Origin: Rhodospirillaceae bacterium
GTDB taxonomy: Bacteria; Pseudomonadota; Alphaproteobacteria; Micavibrionales; Micavibrionaceae
Assembly: GCA_003452275.1 (NCBI GenBank)
Contig: DMIT01000117.1
Location: forward strand, 1 to 8,081
DNA: 8,081 bases
Direction: 5' to 3'
Shown: one piece after another, positions 6,917 to 8,081 of the stretch
Position numbering within the stretch: the first letter of the stretch is position 1
Layout: each line of letters begins with the position of its first letter
Made by a program: the position numbers and the translations under genes
The notes under the pieces: generated by a model
What the model saw: the letters and a program-made list of their open reading frames with translations, nothing else
The model's database searches: none
What the model was told of the DNA's origin: nothing

Positions 6917-6922
6917 ATTAAC
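6904..6922. promoter_or_regulatory. Overlapping palindromes in the gatC-ruvX divergent region
   Basis: TTAACA-T-TGTTAA (6904-6916) is a perfect 13-base palindrome. It overlaps a second one, GTTAA-A-TTAAC (6912-6922). Both sit between the divergent starts of gatC and ruvX, where a regulator could affect both genes. The spacing of the TTAA units (9 and 5 bases apart) does not fit the TTAA-N7-TTAA of the alphaproteobacterial cell-cycle regulator CtrA. The region is A/T-rich, so chance remains possible. Confidence 0.4.
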
Positions 6923-6946
6923 CCTGCAAGAGCTTATGGGCCTCTG

Positions 6947-7411
6947 ATGAGTATCTTATCCGAAGAAGAATTTTTGAAAGCTTTGAAATCTGATGACAGG
7001 TTACTGGGGCTGGATATCGGTACGAAAACCATCGGCGTGGCATTCGGGTCAATGATGGCAGGGTTTGCCAGCCCGTTGCGGGTGATTAAACGCACGAAAA
7101 TTGCCAAAGATGCCGAGATTTTGAAAAAAATGATGGCAGAATATAGTGTGGCCGCCTTTGTAGTGGGGTGGCCGTTGAATATTGACGGAACAGTCGGCGT
7201 GCGATGTCAGGCTACCCGCGATGTCCTTCTTGAGATTATGAAATATATTCCCGATATTCCGGTTCTTTTTTATGATGAACGGTTTTCTACCAAAAAGGCT
7301 GAATTCTTCATGATCGATGAAATTGACCTCTCGCGCAAAAGACGGGGCGAGATCGTCGATAAGATGGCGGCGCAGATTATTTTGCAGGATTTTCTGGACA
7401 GCTATCGATGA
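6947..7411 (+). CDS. ruvX: RuvX/YqgF-family putative Holliday junction resolvase / pre-16S rRNA nuclease
   Basis: This 154-residue RNase H-fold protein belongs to the RuvX (YqgF) family. The family was first predicted to resolve Holliday junctions and was later tied to 16S rRNA 5'-end processing in Escherichia coli. The catalytic acidic residues are present: D23 in LGLDIGTKTIGVAFG (20-34), D110 and E111 in YDERFST (109-115), and D138 in the VDKMAAQIIL helix (137-146). VVGWPLNIDGT (72-82) is the conserved loop between them. Length is normal. The ATG at 6947 is chosen because the nearby ATG at 6936 runs into TGA at once; its ribosome binding site is weak. It is divergent from gatC, and dnaG follows 42 bases downstream with no visible terminator, so the two may be co-transcribed. 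The family is secure; the precise substrate in this organism is not known. Confidence 0.95.
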   Translation: MSILSEEEFLKALKSDDRLLGLDIGTKTIGVAFGSMMAGFASPLRVIKRTKIAKDAEILKKMMAEYSVAAFVVGWPLNIDGTVGVRCQATRDVLLEIMKYIPDIPVLFYDERFSTKKAEFFMIDEIDLSRKRRGEIVDKMAAQIILQDFLDSYR

Positions 7412-7453
7412 AATAAGCTGTATTTTCTCATAAAACTGGTTACAACCATAAAA

Positions 7454-8081
7454 ATGTCCATCTCACCGCGTTTTATACAAGATTTGCGTGATCGCTTAAA
7501 CCTGTCGGAAATTATTGGCCGGCGGGTGAAACTGACGCGTGCGGGACGCGAATTTAAGGGATGCTGCCCGTTCCACCGCGAAAAAAGCCCGTCTTTCTAT
7601 GTGAATGATGAAAAGCAATTTTATCATTGTTTCGGTTGCGGGGCGCATGGCGATGCCGTTGGTTTTGTCATGCAGCATGATAATCTGTCTTTCCCCGAAG
7701 CGATTGAATCTTTGGCGGTACAGGCAGGCATGGAGGTTCCGAAACAATCAGTCGAAGACCGCGAATATTCGAAAAAAGAAAAAAGCCTGTATGCCTTATG
7801 TGACGAGGCCGCAAAATGGTTCGAGGCCCAGTTGTACGACCCCAAGAACAGCGAAGTGTTGAAATATATTTCCGGTCGCGGTTTGTCACCTGATACATTA
7901 AATGCCTTTCGTCTGGGATATGCGACAGGTGACGATCAGGCTTTGCGCAAAGCTTTATCGGCGCAAGGTTTCACCGATGCGCAAATGATCGAGGCCGGAA
8001 TTCTGAAGGTCTCCAATGCCGCAGGGCGTGAACCCTATAGTTTTTTTCGTGACCGTTTGATTTTTCCGGTGGCGGATGCGC
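7454..8081 (+). CDS. dnaG: DNA primase, N-terminal part (runs off the right edge)
   Basis: The reading frame is open from the ATG at 7454 to the end of the window: 209 codons plus one base. It encodes the start of bacterial primase, which makes RNA primers for lagging-strand synthesis at the replication fork. The CHC2 zinc-binding domain is complete: C38, H41, C59 and C62, in CPFHREKSPSF (38-48) and HCFGCGAHGD (58-67). These positions are within about two residues of those in characterised primases. The RNA polymerase domain begins after a short linker near residue 105 and includes YISGRGLS (138-145), AFRLGYA (151-157) and FRDRLIFPVADA (198-209). The TOPRIM catalytic core and the helicase-binding C-terminus lie beyond the window. 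There is no clear ribosome binding site before the ATG. The truncation is from the window edge, not from damage. Confidence 0.96.
   Translation, partial: MSISPRFIQDLRDRLNLSEIIGRRVKLTRAGREFKGCCPFHREKSPSFYVNDEKQFYHCFGCGAHGDAVGFVMQHDNLSFPEAIESLAVQAGMEVPKQSVEDREYSKKEKSLYALCDEAAKWFEAQLYDPKNSEVLKYISGRGLSPDTLNAFRLGYATGDDQALRKALSAQGFTDAQMIEAGILKVSNAAGREPYSFFRDRLIFPVADA

Noticed and set aside
6904..6922. Possible CtrA box
   Set aside because: The TTAA units start 9 and 5 bases apart, whereas the CtrA consensus needs TTAA-N7-TTAA (11 bases apart).
7437..7448. TGGTT-AC-AACCA inverted repeat just before dnaG
   Set aside because: The arms are only 5 bases with a 2-base centre, too short to separate from chance, and no promoter elements align with it.

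Overview
The window reads as ordinary bacterial chromosome, most likely from an alphaproteobacterium of middling G+C. The clues are a GatCAB tRNA-amidotransferase operon whose GatB resembles alphaproteobacterial versions (for example an NRSGxALMEIVS block), a divergent ruvX followed by dnaG, and a small two-helix membrane protein that I recall from alphaproteobacteria. No lineage can be fixed without a database search. I see no insertion sequence, CRISPR array or prophage block.

Layout. Positions 68-943 (-) encode an amino-acid-type periplasmic binding protein with an N-terminal membrane anchor and no visible permease. A complete tRNA-Ser(GCU) with encoded CCA lies at 1179-1270 (-). A 79-residue membrane protein with a very good ribosome binding site follows at 1440-1679 (+). 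Its stop codon shares a TTAA with the stop of the convergent gene cluster.

Positions 1676-6859 (-) form one tight gene cluster. Its order of transcription is gatC, gatA, a secreted cysteine-rich protein of 224 residues, a second secreted cysteine-rich protein of 180 residues, gatB, then a small fold-type II PLP-dependent enzyme-like protein. All gaps are 0-30 bases. GatCAB converts Glu-tRNA(Gln), and often Asp-tRNA(Asn), to the amidated forms in the cytoplasm. The two inserted proteins carry signal peptides and share an eight-cysteine pattern, so they act outside the cytoplasm and have no obvious tie to tRNA amidation. They are the most unusual part of the window.

An 87-base divergent region (6860-6946) containing overlapping palindromes separates gatC from ruvX (6947-7411, +). 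The primase gene dnaG starts 42 bases after ruvX and runs off the right edge. This right half therefore groups translation fidelity (gatCAB) with rRNA/DNA maintenance (ruvX) and replication initiation (dnaG).

There is no gene-free stretch over 300 bases. The two largest gaps (944-1178 and 1271-1439) hold only weak promoter candidates and an inverted repeat. Bases 1-67 contain nothing I can identify.
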